A stretch of DNA of 64,000 nt from Clostridium sp. D33t1_170424_F3 (lineage in GTDB: Bacteria > Bacillota > Clostridia > Oscillospirales > Acutalibacteraceae). This document shows positions 44,843-54,289 of this stretch, piece by piece. The stretch's first letter is position 1; each line of letters starts with the position of its first letter. The position numbers and the translations under genes were made by a program. The stretch covers positions 62,001 through 126,000 of the forward strand of contig NZ_JADPEG010000003.1 in NCBI RefSeq assembly GCF_015667585.1, in the 5' to 3' direction. The notes beneath the pieces are model-generated. The model had not been told where the DNA came from, ran no database searches, and was given only the letters and a program-made list of their open reading frames with translations.

Positions 44843-45136
44843 ATGTACTTTTACCCAAAGGTTGTGCAGGCGATTCCCGGCGATGATTTTACCGTGTACG
44901 CCTATTTCATCGACGGCACGGTCCGTCTGGTAGATGTAAAGCCGCTGATTGAAAAAGGCGGCGTCTTTGCACCGCTGGGCGATGTCGATTTTTTCAAAAG
45001 CCGCCTGACCGTGTTGAACGACACCGTTGCATGGGATATAACCGGCAACCGGGATGAAACCGCCTGTATTGATTTAGACCCGATTGAAATTTATAAAACC
45101 GTGGTTGTAGAGGATCCTTTGCAAAGTGCGGTCTGA
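44843..45136 (+). CDS. DUF2442 protein
   Basis: A 97-residue partner of the DUF4160 protein, with the family pattern YFIDGTVRLVDVKPLI, FFKSRLTVLNDTVAWD and IDLDPIEIY. I prefer the ATG at 44843, 7 bp from AAAGGGG, to the one at 44837. Function unknown. Confidence 0.88.
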   Translation: MYFYPKVVQAIPGDDFTVYAYFIDGTVRLVDVKPLIEKGGVFAPLGDVDFFKSRLTVLNDTVAWDITGNRDETACIDLDPIEIYKTVVVEDPLQSAV

Positions 45137-45312
45137 TGAGAGTGGGCATGTCGCTTTTTAAACCGGCCTCAATGGGAACGGAACATTTTACAAGAGGCGT
45201 TAAATTGATCGTTTTCAATATACTATATACTGAGAAAATCAATAAAAAAGATATATGTTTTTTTATTTCAGTAATCCTATAGTGAAATATTAAGAATAGC
45301 CAATTTGTAGCA

Positions 45313-45432
45313 CGCGCGCCCGAAGTAAAGGCGAGGAAAAGCGTCCAGTGGACGGTTTTACCGCCGACGTCCCTTCCCAAGAACGCGAGCCTCGCAAGGC
45401 GAAGCGCGATTGGAGGATGTCGGGACGCGCCA
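45313..45432. other. Structured GC-rich tract beside tRNA-Arg
   Basis: Within the 45137-45478 gap, this segment stands out as GC-rich with several small inverted repeats (CGTCCAGTGGACG, GCCTCGC/GCGAAGC). It repeats the 12-bp end of the tRNA, GCGCGCCCGAAG. No gene is evident; it could be a remnant of integration at the tRNA. Confidence 0.35.
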
Positions 45433-45474
45433 AAACAAAAAAGTCGATTCAGTGACAAGCACTGAATCGACTTT
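45432..45474 (-). terminator. Terminator of tRNA-Arg
   Basis: AAGTCGATTCAGTG and CACTGAATCGACTT form a 14-bp stem with a 5-nt loop, then TTTTTTGTTTT on the minus strand. Confidence 0.88.
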
Positions 45475-45478
45475 CTTT

Positions 45479-45555
45479 TGGCGCGCCCGAAGGGACTCGA
45501 ACCCCTGACCTCTTGATTCGTAGTCAAGCACTCTATCCAGCTGAGCTACGAGCGC
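45479..45555 (-). tRNA. tRNA-Arg (anticodon ACG)
   Basis: On the minus strand, the 7-bp acceptor GCGCTCG/CGGGCGC, D arm (TAGCTCAGCTGGATAGAG), anticodon stem-loop CTTGACTACGAATCAAG with ACG, T arm (GGGGTTCGAGTCCC) and an encoded CCA are all present. The ACG anticodon implies A34-to-inosine editing. Confidence 0.96.
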
Positions 45556-45583
45556 ATAAGCAGCTTCATAAAGCTGCCAGAGT

Positions 45584-45612
45584 ATAATACCACACTTTTT
45601 GGAAAAGTGCAA
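45584..45612 (-). promoter_or_regulatory. Promoter of tRNA-Arg
   Basis: TTGCAC and TATTAT on the minus strand with a 17-bp spacer, about 30 bp upstream of the tRNA; a small hairpin (CAGCTT/AAGCTG) lies between. Confidence 0.7.
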
Positions 45613-45627
45613 GGCTTTTCGCCAAAA

Positions 45628-47550
45628 TTATGCTAAATCTTTTTGCGCCGTGGTCGCCGGGCCGGGCGCGGGTCCCTGCGGTTCCTCCGGGCCGGGATAC
45701 GCCCACTTGAGCACGGCGCAGTCGCGCGGGCCCAGATGAAGCGCGTGGCGTTCGTCCGGCAGGCGGCCCATCAGGATTTCCGCGTCGTTCCATTCCGGAG
45801 AGATATAAACCGGTTTTTCCTGATCCCCGGCGTTGATCGCCACCAGCAGGCGCTCCTGTCCGTCGTCGCGGACGTAGGCCATGCAGCAGTCGCCCGCCAT
45901 CACCGGCTCAATGCGCCCCTCGCGCAGGCAGGGGCAGGCGGCGCGCAGCCGCGCCAGACGGCGGTACCATTCGATCAGCCCCTCGTCGGCTCTGTCCCAC
46001 GGGTAACAGCCGCGGTTGAACGGGTCGCGGTAGCCCTCCATCCCGGCCTCGTCGCCGTAGTAGATACACGGGACGCCCGGCAGGGTGAACTGCATCAGGG
46101 CGGCCAGACGCAGCAGCGTCAGGCCCTTTTTGCGGCGCTCGCGGGTCAGGTGCGCGTTGCTCTGCCAGTGGCGGCCGTGGCCGTGCAGCGGTTCGCCCGC
46201 CAGCATGGTGATCGCGCGCTCCGTGTCGTGCGTGCCGATGTGGTTCATCAGGATTTTCGTGACCTGCGGCGGGTAGTTCTCCACAATATTCATGATAATT
46301 TCCATCATGTCCGCCGCGTCCGCCCCGGTCAGGAAGCCGATAATCGCGTTGCGGAACGGGTAGTTCATCACGCTGTCGAGCTGCCGGCCCGCAAAGTACC
46401 GGCGGCGGCGGCCGTATGCCTCCTTGTTGGACGCGTCTTCCCAGACCTCGCCCAGCACTACGGCGTCGGGGTTTTCCGCCTTGGCGGCGGCGCGCAGGTT
46501 TTCCAGGAACGGGTCCGGCAGCTCGTCCGCGACGTCCAGACGCCAGCCGTCCGCGCCCAGGGCAAGCCATTTGCGGATGATCCCGGTTTCGCCGTTGATG
46601 TAGTTGTCGTAGTCGGGATTGCATTCGTTGACATCCGGCAGGGTGATAAAGTTCCACCAGCAGTCGTAGCTGTCCGGCCAGGGATGGAAATTGAACCAGG
46701 AGCTGTACGGCGAGTGCTGGGAGTTGTACGCGCCCTCCGTGGAATAGCGCTTCTCCCGGTTGAAATAGATGCTGTCGCTGCCGGTGTGGTTGAACACGCC
46801 GTCCAGGATCACATGGATGCCGCGCTTGTGCGCGGCGTCGCACAGGCTGCGGAAGTCCTCCTCCGTGCCGAGCAGCGGGTCGATTCTGGAGTAATCCGCC
46901 GTGTTGTAGCGGTGGTTGGAATGCGCTTCAAAGATCGGGTTGAGATAGATGCACGTCACGCCGAGCGATTCCAGGTACGGGAGCTTTTCCTCAATACCCT
47001 TGAGGTCGCCGCCGAAATAGTCGGAGTTGGTGACCTCCCCCTTTTCGTTCGGCATCCAGTCCGGCGGCTCGCCCCATTTTTCATGCAGCCTGCGGTCGGC
47101 GGGCACGTTCTCCTTCGGCTGCCCGGAATTGTGGAAGCGGTCGGGGAAAATCTGGTACATCACGCCGCCGGTCATCCAGTCCGGCGTTTGGAATTCCGGG
47201 TCGTATGCGGTGAGCTGCCACGGGCCGCCGTGCGCGTCGACGGAGCCTTCTCCGCCAAAGCCCCGGGTGATGGGCAGCGTGCCGCGCCAGGTGTCGACAT
47301 AGAAGCGGTAAAAGTACAGGCCGGGCTGCTGCGGTGTGTAGTGGCACTCCCAGCATTCGTGCGTGTCGCCGGACATGCCGCACCAGTACATGCCGCAATT
47401 CTCCGTCTGTCCGTTTTGATCGTCCTGCACCACCAGGCGCGCGCCGGAACAGCGCAGGTCCCGCGCCACGTTGATTTTAAAATGGACCGACGTACCCGCG
47501 GGAACCGCGCCCGTTGGATCGCGATACGCCGGATTGCGTGAATTGAACAT
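45628..47550 (-). CDS. GH13 alpha-amylase/neopullulanase-type glycosidase
   Basis: A 640-residue intracellular enzyme (no signal peptide). An N-terminal beta-sandwich (about 1-120) is followed by the GH13 barrel. Conserved regions: DGVFNH (250-255), GWRLDVADE with nucleophile D339, GEVWED with acid E368, and HIGTHDTE with D442. YGDEAGMEGYRDP and a C-terminal beta domain follow. The composition fits neopullulanase or maltodextrin-hydrolysing enzymes. Start at 47550 (GGGGTAG). It follows glgP by 111 bp on the same strand, so both probably take part in glycogen and maltodextrin breakdown. Confidence 0.92.
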   Translation of the reverse strand: MFNSRNPAYRDPTGAVPAGTSVHFKINVARDLRCSGARLVVQDDQNGQTENCGMYWCGMSGDTHECWECHYTPQQPGLYFYRFYVDTWRGTLPITRGFGGEGSVDAHGGPWQLTAYDPEFQTPDWMTGGVMYQIFPDRFHNSGQPKENVPADRRLHEKWGEPPDWMPNEKGEVTNSDYFGGDLKGIEEKLPYLESLGVTCIYLNPIFEAHSNHRYNTADYSRIDPLLGTEEDFRSLCDAAHKRGIHVILDGVFNHTGSDSIYFNREKRYSTEGAYNSQHSPYSSWFNFHPWPDSYDCWWNFITLPDVNECNPDYDNYINGETGIIRKWLALGADGWRLDVADELPDPFLENLRAAAKAENPDAVVLGEVWEDASNKEAYGRRRRYFAGRQLDSVMNYPFRNAIIGFLTGADAADMMEIIMNIVENYPPQVTKILMNHIGTHDTERAITMLAGEPLHGHGRHWQSNAHLTRERRKKGLTLLRLAALMQFTLPGVPCIYYGDEAGMEGYRDPFNRGCYPWDRADEGLIEWYRRLARLRAACPCLREGRIEPVMAGDCCMAYVRDDGQERLLVAINAGDQEKPVYISPEWNDAEILMGRLPDERHALHLGPRDCAVLKWAYPGPEEPQGPAPGPATTAQKDLA

Positions 47551-47661
47551 GAAGTCTACCCCTTTTACACAGTACTCAATGCCCCGAAAAGCAGGCGAAA
47601 GCCGCTCCGGAGAGAAATTCACCACCGCCCATTGGACGGTGGTGAAAAGGAAGTTGTAAAA

Positions 47662-50133
47662 TTAGCGCATTTTTTTGAAAATCGGCTTTTTCGCAACCGG
47701 TTTTACCGTCTTGTCAACCGGCGGCGCGGGCGGAACCGGCGTAGCGTGCCAGATGTTGTCCGCATATTCGCGGATGGAACGGTCCGCGGCGAAGCGGCCC
47801 GCCTTGGCGATGTTCACCAGGCCCATCTGGTGCCAGTGCTTCTGGTCGGCATAGAGCGCGACCGCCTTCTTCTGTGCCTGCACATAGGACTCGAAGTCCG
47901 CAAGAACCATGTACGGGTCCACGTTGAGCAGGGAATCGGTGATATCGCGGAAGGAAACGCCGCAGAAGCCCTTGTTCATCTCGTCGATCGCCTTGCGGAC
48001 GATCGGGTTGTTTTCGTAGAACACGCGCGGGCGGTAGCCGGAACGCTTGAGGGCGTTCACCTCCGGCGTGGTCATGCCGAACAGCAGGATATTGTCGTCG
48101 CCCACGGCTTCGTGGATCTCCACGTTCGCGCCGTCCAGCGTGCCCAGCGTGACGGCCCCGTTGATCATGAACTTCATATTGCTGGTGCCGGACGCTTCCG
48201 TGCCCGCAAGGGAAATCTGCTCGCTGATGTCCGCCGCCGGGGTCAGGATCTCCGCCAGTGTGACGCGGTAATCTTCGATATAGACGACCTTGAGCTTCTG
48301 ATTGACGCGCGGGTCGTTGTTGATGGTCTCCGCCAGGTCTACGATGAAGCGGATCATCTGCTTGGCAAAATAGTAGCCGGGCGCGGCCTTCGCGCCGAAG
48401 ATGAAGGTGTGCGGCGTAAAGTCGGCGTTCGGATTCTCGCGCAGCCACTGGTACAGGGTCAGGATGTGCAGCGCGTTGAGGTGCTGGCGCTTGTACTCGT
48501 GCATGCGCTTGATCTGCACGTCGAAGATGGAATCCGGATCCAGCGTGATGCCGTTGGCCTTCTTCACATACTCGGCAAGGCGCACCTTATTGTTGTGCTT
48601 GATCTTCGCAAGCTGCTCCAGAACCGCCGCGTCGTCCTTATATTCCAGGAACTTCTCCAGCTGCGACGCGTCGCGGATGTAGCCGTCGCCGATCTTTTCG
48701 GTCAGCAGGGCGGCCAGCTCCGGGTTGGACTGGTTCAGCCAGCGGCGGTGGGCGATGCCGTTGGTCACATTCTGGAACTTATACGGCATCTCGGTATAGA
48801 AATCGTTAAAAACGGTGTCTTTCAGAATATCGCTGTGCAGCGCGGAAACGCCGTTGACGGAGTGCGCGCTGATCACCGCAAGGTTTGCCATCTTCACATA
48901 GCCGTCGTTGAGCGGGGCCATGCGGCCGACCTTGTAGCCGTCCACATGGCGGGCGTGCATGTCGGCGCAGAAGCGGCGGTTGATCTCCTCGATGATCTGG
49001 TAGATGCGCGGCAGGCGGAACTTGAAGAGCTCCTCGCCCCAGCATTCCAGCGCTTCCGCCATGACGGTGTGGTTGGTGTAGGCGATGGTGCGGGTCACGA
49101 TGTCCCACGCGGCGTCCCAGCCGTAGCCGCACTCGTCGAGCATCACGCGCATCATTTCCGGAATCGCGAGCACGGGGTGCGTGTCGTTCAGGTGGATCGC
49201 CACCAGGTCCGGCAGGTTGTCGAGCGTGCTGTACTTGAACAGGTGGCGGCGGATGATGTCCTGGATGGTCGCGGAGACCAGGAAATACTGCTGGGAAAGG
49301 CGCAGGCTCTTGCCCTCCAGGTGATTGTCCTCCGGATACAGGACCTTGGTGATGACTTCGGCCATGGCGTTCTGCTCCATCGCGCGCAGGTAATCGCCGC
49401 TGTTGAAGCGCTTCATGTCAAATTCTTCGGAGCGCGCGGACCAGATGCGAAGGCAGTTGACGCCCGTGCCGTCCATGCCGGAAACGTACATGTCGTACGG
49501 CACCGCCGTGACCTTGTCGTAGTCCTTATGATTGACGATATGGTACTGGTTATTCCAGTAATCCTCGATATGTCCGCCGAAGTGGACCTCCACGGCCTTC
49601 TCCGGCACCTCCTGCAGCCAGACCTTGCCGCCCGGGAGCCAGAAGTCCGGCAGCTCCGTCTGCCAGCCGTCCACCAGCTTCTGGCGGAAAATGCCGTATT
49701 CGTAGCAGAGGGAATAACCCATCGCCGGGTAGCTCTGGGTGGACAGGCCGTCCAGGAAGCAGGCGGCCAGGCGGCCCAGACCGCCGTTGCCCAGGCCCGC
49801 GTCGGGCTCTTTTTCATACAGGTTGTCAAGCTTGAGGCCCATTTCCGCAAGCGCTTTGCGGAAGTCGTCCTCAACGCCCAGGTTATATAAATTATTCTTT
49901 AGGGAGCGGCCCATCAGGAACTCCATGCAGAGATAATAAACGCGCTTGGTGTGGGTTTCCTCCGCGCGCGTCATGAATTCGTGGCGTCCCTTTGCCATCA
50001 GGTCGCGCACCACCAGCGCCACCGCCTTGTAGCACTGCTCGTCGGTCGCATTTTCCAGCGTCAGGCCGAAATTATGCTGCAGCTTGGCTTCAATCTGTTC
50101 TTTGATCTTACTGATCGGCTGCTTGTAGTTCAT
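47662..50133 (-). CDS. glgP: Glycogen/starch/maltodextrin phosphorylase
   Basis: An 823-residue GT35 enzyme releasing glucose 1-phosphate from alpha-1,4-glucans. GLGNGGLGRLAACFLDG, HLNDTHP and the PLP site EASGTSNMKF with the Schiff-base Lys at K654 are intact. Length is normal. GGAGG precedes the ATG. Cytoplasmic; first gene of the cluster with the GH13 enzyme, which would debranch or trim its substrates. Confidence 0.97.
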   Translation of the reverse strand: MNYKQPISKIKEQIEAKLQHNFGLTLENATDEQCYKAVALVVRDLMAKGRHEFMTRAEETHTKRVYYLCMEFLMGRSLKNNLYNLGVEDDFRKALAEMGLKLDNLYEKEPDAGLGNGGLGRLAACFLDGLSTQSYPAMGYSLCYEYGIFRQKLVDGWQTELPDFWLPGGKVWLQEVPEKAVEVHFGGHIEDYWNNQYHIVNHKDYDKVTAVPYDMYVSGMDGTGVNCLRIWSARSEEFDMKRFNSGDYLRAMEQNAMAEVITKVLYPEDNHLEGKSLRLSQQYFLVSATIQDIIRRHLFKYSTLDNLPDLVAIHLNDTHPVLAIPEMMRVMLDECGYGWDAAWDIVTRTIAYTNHTVMAEALECWGEELFKFRLPRIYQIIEEINRRFCADMHARHVDGYKVGRMAPLNDGYVKMANLAVISAHSVNGVSALHSDILKDTVFNDFYTEMPYKFQNVTNGIAHRRWLNQSNPELAALLTEKIGDGYIRDASQLEKFLEYKDDAAVLEQLAKIKHNNKVRLAEYVKKANGITLDPDSIFDVQIKRMHEYKRQHLNALHILTLYQWLRENPNADFTPHTFIFGAKAAPGYYFAKQMIRFIVDLAETINNDPRVNQKLKVVYIEDYRVTLAEILTPAADISEQISLAGTEASGTSNMKFMINGAVTLGTLDGANVEIHEAVGDDNILLFGMTTPEVNALKRSGYRPRVFYENNPIVRKAIDEMNKGFCGVSFRDITDSLLNVDPYMVLADFESYVQAQKKAVALYADQKHWHQMGLVNIAKAGRFAADRSIREYADNIWHATPVPPAPPVDKTVKPVAKKPIFKKMR

Positions 50134-50202
50134 AATAGAAGTCCTCCAAATGTCAAGAAGTAATCTCTGTCTGACAAACGTTTCGATTGGTCATACAGAC
50201 TT

Positions 50203-50231
50203 ATTATATACCAATTATTACTAACTTACAA
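50203..50231 (-). promoter_or_regulatory. Promoter of glgP
   Basis: TTGTAA and TATAAT on the minus strand, 17-bp spacer. Just downstream, at about 50172-50188, GACAAACGTTTCGA resembles a catabolite (CcpA/LacI-type) operator with several mismatches. A TATACTATAAT box near 50445-50455 on the plus strand probably serves zapA. Confidence 0.6.
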
Positions 50232-50522
50232 CAGAATCCTTTCCGGGTCCAAAGATTTCCATAATCATGCAAATTCCGCATGGTAAAGCCAAAAATTGGT
50301 CGCCGGCGTTTTGCGGGCCGAAAATTTACCTTACAGACGATTTTCACCCAAATTTTGTATACATTGAACAAAAATCAAAATTTTTGTCAAAATGGGCCGC
50401 TTTTTCTGCCCCGGCGAAAGAAATGCTTTCTTATTCCGGCAAAGTATACTATAATATAAAGACGAATGATTCAGCAAAATGCGCTGCGCCGCCGCGCAGG
50501 CAGTCACAGGGGGAACCGTATT

Positions 50523-51086
50523 ATGAGCAGAAACCGCATCAAACTGAACATCTGCGGTGTTGAATTTGCCCTCACCGCGGACGACAGCGAATCGTATATC
50601 CGCGCCATTGCGGAAGAGGTGGAAACCGCGGTTCAGGACATCGTGGACCGGAACGACCGCATTTCCGTCACCATTGCCGCGCTGCTGACCGCGCTCAATT
50701 ACTGCGACGAGCGCCGCAAGGCCGTGGATTCCGCGGATAACCTGCGCTCTCAGATCAAAGATTATCTGGAGGATTCCGCGCGCGCCCGCACGGAGGCCGA
50801 CGAGGCCCGCCGCGAGAGCGAGCGTTTAAAGAAAGAATTGCAGACCCTGCGCGCCCGCCTGTCGGAACAGACGGAACAGGCGGCCAAGGCCGCGTCCGAT
50901 AAGCCTGTGGAAGAGGACAAGCCGGCGCAGAAAAAACCGGACAAGCCCGCGCAGAAGGCGCCCCGTCCGCAGTCTGCTTACACGCGCGCGGCGCGGGAGC
51001 ACATCCCGGGCGAGCACGCCCAGACCGTCGTGGAGGACCCGGAGGGCTTCATGAGCTTCTTCGAGAAAAAAGACGATGAACAGTAA
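50523..51086 (+). CDS. zapA: ZapA-like cell division protein
   Basis: A 187-residue protein. The ZapA domain (about 3-95; IKLNICGVEFALTADDSESYI, DRISVTIAALLTALNYCDE) binds and bundles FtsZ. A coiled coil (about 85-125) and a Lys/Pro/Ala-rich tail (about 130-160) extend it beyond the usual 85-100 residues. Start at 50523 follows CAGGGGGA; the frame upstream has no ribosome site. It overlaps the U32 gene by 11 bp; the two are linked in many Clostridia. Confidence 0.88.
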   Translation: MSRNRIKLNICGVEFALTADDSESYIRAIAEEVETAVQDIVDRNDRISVTIAALLTALNYCDERRKAVDSADNLRSQIKDYLEDSARARTEADEARRESERLKKELQTLRARLSEQTEQAAKAASDKPVEEDKPAQKKPDKPAQKAPRPQSAYTRAAREHIPGEHAQTVVEDPEGFMSFFEKKDDEQ

Positions 51087-53193
51087 GAGCAAAAATAGGA
51101 TGAAAAAGCCGGAGGTGCTTGCCCCCGCGGGCGGGCCGGAGGGACTGACCGCCGCCGTGCGCGCCGGGGCCGACGCGGTCTACCTGGGCGCTTCGGCGTT
51201 CAGCGCGCGCGCCAGCGCACAGAATTTTGACCGGCAGGCGCTGCGGGAGGCTGTCTCGTATTGCCATGCGCGCGGCGTCAAGGTGTATCTTGCCCTGAAT
51301 ACCCTGCTTTTAGAACAGGAATTGCCAGCAGCCCTGAACATTTTTGCGGAAGCCTGCACCCTGCCCGTGGACGCCGTCCTCGTGCAGGATACAGGCCTTC
51401 TTTTGCTTGCGCGGCGCTGCACGCCGGAAATGCCGGTGCACGCGTCCACGCAGATGTCTCTGCACACGCCCGCGGGCGCGAAGGCCGCGGCGCAGGCGGG
51501 CATGGAACGCGTCGTCGTTGCCCGGGAAATGTCCCTGCAAGAGATCGCGGAGATTCATGCGGCCTGTCCCGTGGAGCTGGAAGCCTTTGTCCACGGGGCG
51601 CTGTGCATGTCCGTCTCCGGCCAGTGCTATTTCAGCTCGATGCTGGGTGCGCGCAGCGGCAACCGGGGCATGTGCGCCCAGCCGTGCCGCCTGCCGTTTT
51701 CCGCGCCCGGCGGCACCGGCCACGACCTGAGCCTCAAGGATTTGTCCATGATACGCCGCATGGAAGAGCTGGCCGAGGCGGGCGTGGCAAGCGCAAAGAT
51801 CGAAGGGCGCATGAAGCGGCCTGAGTACGCCGCCGCCGCGTCGCGCGCCTGCCGTCTGGCGGCGGATGGGGAGGAGGTCCCGCCGGACCTGATGCGGAAT
51901 CTGGGCGCGGTGTTTTCGCGTTCCGGGTTTACAACGGGGTATCTGGATGGAGAACGAGGCCGCGCCATGTTCGGCACCCGCACGAAGGAGGACGTCACCA
52001 GCGCCACGGAGGCGGTGTTTTCCGACCTGCGGGAGCTGTACCGCAGGGAGCTGCCGCGCGTGCCGGTGCGGTTTGCGCTGGAGGTGCATGCTGGGAAACC
52101 GGTGCGCCTGACCGCGCGGGACAGCGAGAGCCACAGCGCGTGCGCGGAGGACGCGCCGCCGGAACCGGCGGTCAACCGCCCGATGACAGCGGAACGCTGC
52201 CGGGAGCAGCTCCAGAAAACGGGCGGCACGCCGTTCTTTGTGGAGCAGATCGATTGTACAATCGGCGAGGGGCTGAGCGTGCCCGTATCCGCGTTGAACC
52301 GCCTGCGCCGCGCCGTGCTGGACGAGCTGGAACAGAAGCGCGCCGCACGGGAACCGGTTCCCTTTACACCCTGCGCGTTCCATGAGGAGCCGCATACCGC
52401 CGGACCGCGCAAGCTGCGCGCCCATTTCTGGGACGACGCATTGCCGGAGGCCGCGAAAGACTGCGAACTGGTCTACCTGCCCTATAAAACCGCGCCGGAG
52501 CGCATGGCGGCGCTGCGCGCGCAGGGGTTTCCCTGCGCGCTGGAACTGCCGCGCGGCCTGTTCGGCCTGGAAGCACAGGCGCGGAAGCGATTACAGCAGA
52601 TGAAGGAAGCGGGCGTGACGGACGTTTGGGCCGGAACGCTGGACGCGGCGGCGCTGGCAAAGGAGGCGGGCCTGCGCGTCCATGGCGGGTTCTCTTTAAA
52701 TCTGACCAATTCCGCCGCGCTCGAATGGTATACTGCGTTTGGCCTGTCCGACGCGGAGCTGAGCTTTGAGCTGACGGTCCATCAGGCCGCCGCGCTCGGC
52801 GGCGCTTTGCCGCGCGGCCTGATCGCCTACGGGCGCGTGCCGCTGATGCTGACGCGCAACTGCCCGGCGGCAAACGGACCGCAGGGCTGTCTGCAATGCA
52901 AAACACCGCCCGTTTTGACGGACCGAAAGGGCGTGCAGTTTCCCATTCGCTGTACCGGCGCGTGCAGCGAGGTGGTCAACTCCGTGCCGGTCTGGATGGC
53001 GGACCGTCTGAACGAAATCCGCAATATGGATTTCCTGACCCTCCGCTTTACCACGGAGCATATGGACGAGCGCCAGCGCGTCCTGGAGGCATACTGCTCC
53101 GGAAACGCGGCCCCGCCCCCGCCCGGCTCCTTTACCCGCGGGTTGTATTACCGCGGCTTCCAGACGGAACCGGCGGACAGAGAGCGGAGATAA
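51076..53193 (+). CDS. U32-family peptidase-like protein (RlhA/TrhP type)
   Basis: A 705-residue protein of the collagenase-like U32 family. The N-terminal TIM-like part (PEVLAPAGGPEGLTAAVRAGAD) and the Fe-S Cys cluster (about 177-205; GALCMSVSGQCYFSS, MCAQPCR) are canonical, and a second region has RNCP, CLQC and CTGAC. The long form with a middle insertion resembles RlhA, which hydroxylates 23S rRNA, more than the shorter TrhP for tRNA. A role in RNA hydroxylation is therefore more likely than proteolysis. Translationally coupled to zapA. Confidence 0.9.
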   Translation: MNSKSKNRMKKPEVLAPAGGPEGLTAAVRAGADAVYLGASAFSARASAQNFDRQALREAVSYCHARGVKVYLALNTLLLEQELPAALNIFAEACTLPVDAVLVQDTGLLLLARRCTPEMPVHASTQMSLHTPAGAKAAAQAGMERVVVAREMSLQEIAEIHAACPVELEAFVHGALCMSVSGQCYFSSMLGARSGNRGMCAQPCRLPFSAPGGTGHDLSLKDLSMIRRMEELAEAGVASAKIEGRMKRPEYAAAASRACRLAADGEEVPPDLMRNLGAVFSRSGFTTGYLDGERGRAMFGTRTKEDVTSATEAVFSDLRELYRRELPRVPVRFALEVHAGKPVRLTARDSESHSACAEDAPPEPAVNRPMTAERCREQLQKTGGTPFFVEQIDCTIGEGLSVPVSALNRLRRAVLDELEQKRAAREPVPFTPCAFHEEPHTAGPRKLRAHFWDDALPEAAKDCELVYLPYKTAPERMAALRAQGFPCALELPRGLFGLEAQARKRLQQMKEAGVTDVWAGTLDAAALAKEAGLRVHGGFSLNLTNSAALEWYTAFGLSDAELSFELTVHQAAALGGALPRGLIAYGRVPLMLTRNCPAANGPQGCLQCKTPPVLTDRKGVQFPIRCTGACSEVVNSVPVWMADRLNEIRNMDFLTLRFTTEHMDERQRVLEAYCSGNAAPPPPGSFTRGLYYRGFQTEPADRERR

Positions 53194-53197
53194 CGCC

Positions 53198-53428
53198 ATG
53201 CAGTGGATTTTACAGGATGTCCCGCTGGGCAGAAACATCCAAACCGTCCGAATGGAAAAACAGATGACGCAGCAGAAGGTCGCGGAACAGTTGCAGCTGA
53301 TGGGCAGTACCATGTCCCGGACTACCCTCGCCAATATCGAAACCGGCCGCCGTAATATCAAAGCCAGCGACCTGAAAGCGTTGAAGACGCTTTTTAACGT
53401 AAGCTATGACGCCTTTTTTACAGAGTAG
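53198..53428 (+). CDS. XRE-family regulator, 76 residues
   Basis: A bare Cro/CI domain: LGRNIQTVRMEKQMTQQKVAEQ, SRTTLANIETGRRNIKASDL, LFNVSYDAFF. It starts 4 bp after the U32 gene, so it belongs to that transcript. Target unknown. Confidence 0.88.
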   Translation: MQWILQDVPLGRNIQTVRMEKQMTQQKVAEQLQLMGSTMSRTTLANIETGRRNIKASDLKALKTLFNVSYDAFFTE

Positions 53429-53493
53429 AAGATCATAGTCAGTCAATACATGTAAATTGAGTTTAAAATAGTAAACTCTCGTGTGACATCTCC

Positions 53494-54277
53494 GCCGACA
53501 ATTCTCTTTAAATCCACAAGAACAGGCAGAAAGGCCAAAGCTCCGCCGTCAATGAAAACCACACTGCCCTCCATGAGCATCTCAGTTGAATGGGGATACC
53601 GGGGGTGAAGGGGGGCGCGAGTCGTACCCTCTCGGAGCCCAGCTCTCACGCCCCCCTTCGCGTGCTTTTGCTTACTTTTGTGGCAAGACGAAAAGTAAGT
53701 GCCGCCCGGCATGAGGGCAAACCAGCGGTTTTTGCACGCTTTATCAAAAGCGAATAAATGATAAAGATTGTGTATGCAATCAATTAGAATTTTAATATAA
53801 TGTTGTTAATGCAACAATCTAAAAATAAGATGGTTGTTGAAGTAAAATGGAAGTTTTAAAGAAATGTTGTTTGTACAACAAAGTTCCTTTAGTTTTCTAA
53901 AAGCAAAGTCTTCCATTGTTTTGGTAGTATAGAAAATTTCTTTTTGCTTTTTGAAAGTAAAGAACCTCATTGCTTTTGCAATGTAAAAATTGTTTTAGTA
54001 AAATTTGTTTTACTTTATTAAAGTAAAAAATCTTTGCTGTCGCTTTTCAAAGCGACGAAAACCCCCGGCGAAAGCCGGGGAACCGAACAAAATCCCCAGA
54101 GGCAGCACAAAGCCTCGTAAACAACTCTATCGCTCGTTCCCACTCGCTCTTCTCAGGAAGAGAGTTCCGCTCCTTGCGAGGAGCGGCCAAAGGCCCTGCC
54201 TTTGGAAACCGCCACCTTTTGGAAAGGTGGATAAATACGTTTTAGACAATACCTGCAAGGTGAAAAAGTCCCGGGAG
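53494..54277 (+). repeat. Dispersed hairpin-train element, copy C (short type)
   Basis: Same element as copy A, here between the XRE and dut genes. One stem is CCAAAGGC-cct-GCCTTTGG (54187-54205), against CAAAGGGC/GCCCTTTG in A, so both arms have changed together. Its end, CCCGGGAGG, forms the ribosome-binding region of dut. Nothing else is seen in 53429-54289. Confidence 0.9.
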
Positions 54278-54289
54278 GAAAACAAACCA

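Noticed and set aside
45358-45612. 84-codon minus-strand frame covering tRNA-Arg
   Set aside because: It runs through the tRNA gene and its terminator.
45643-49890. Two long plus-strand open frames (632 and 752 codons) over the GH13 and glgP genes
   Set aside because: Shadows of well-conserved minus-strand enzymes.
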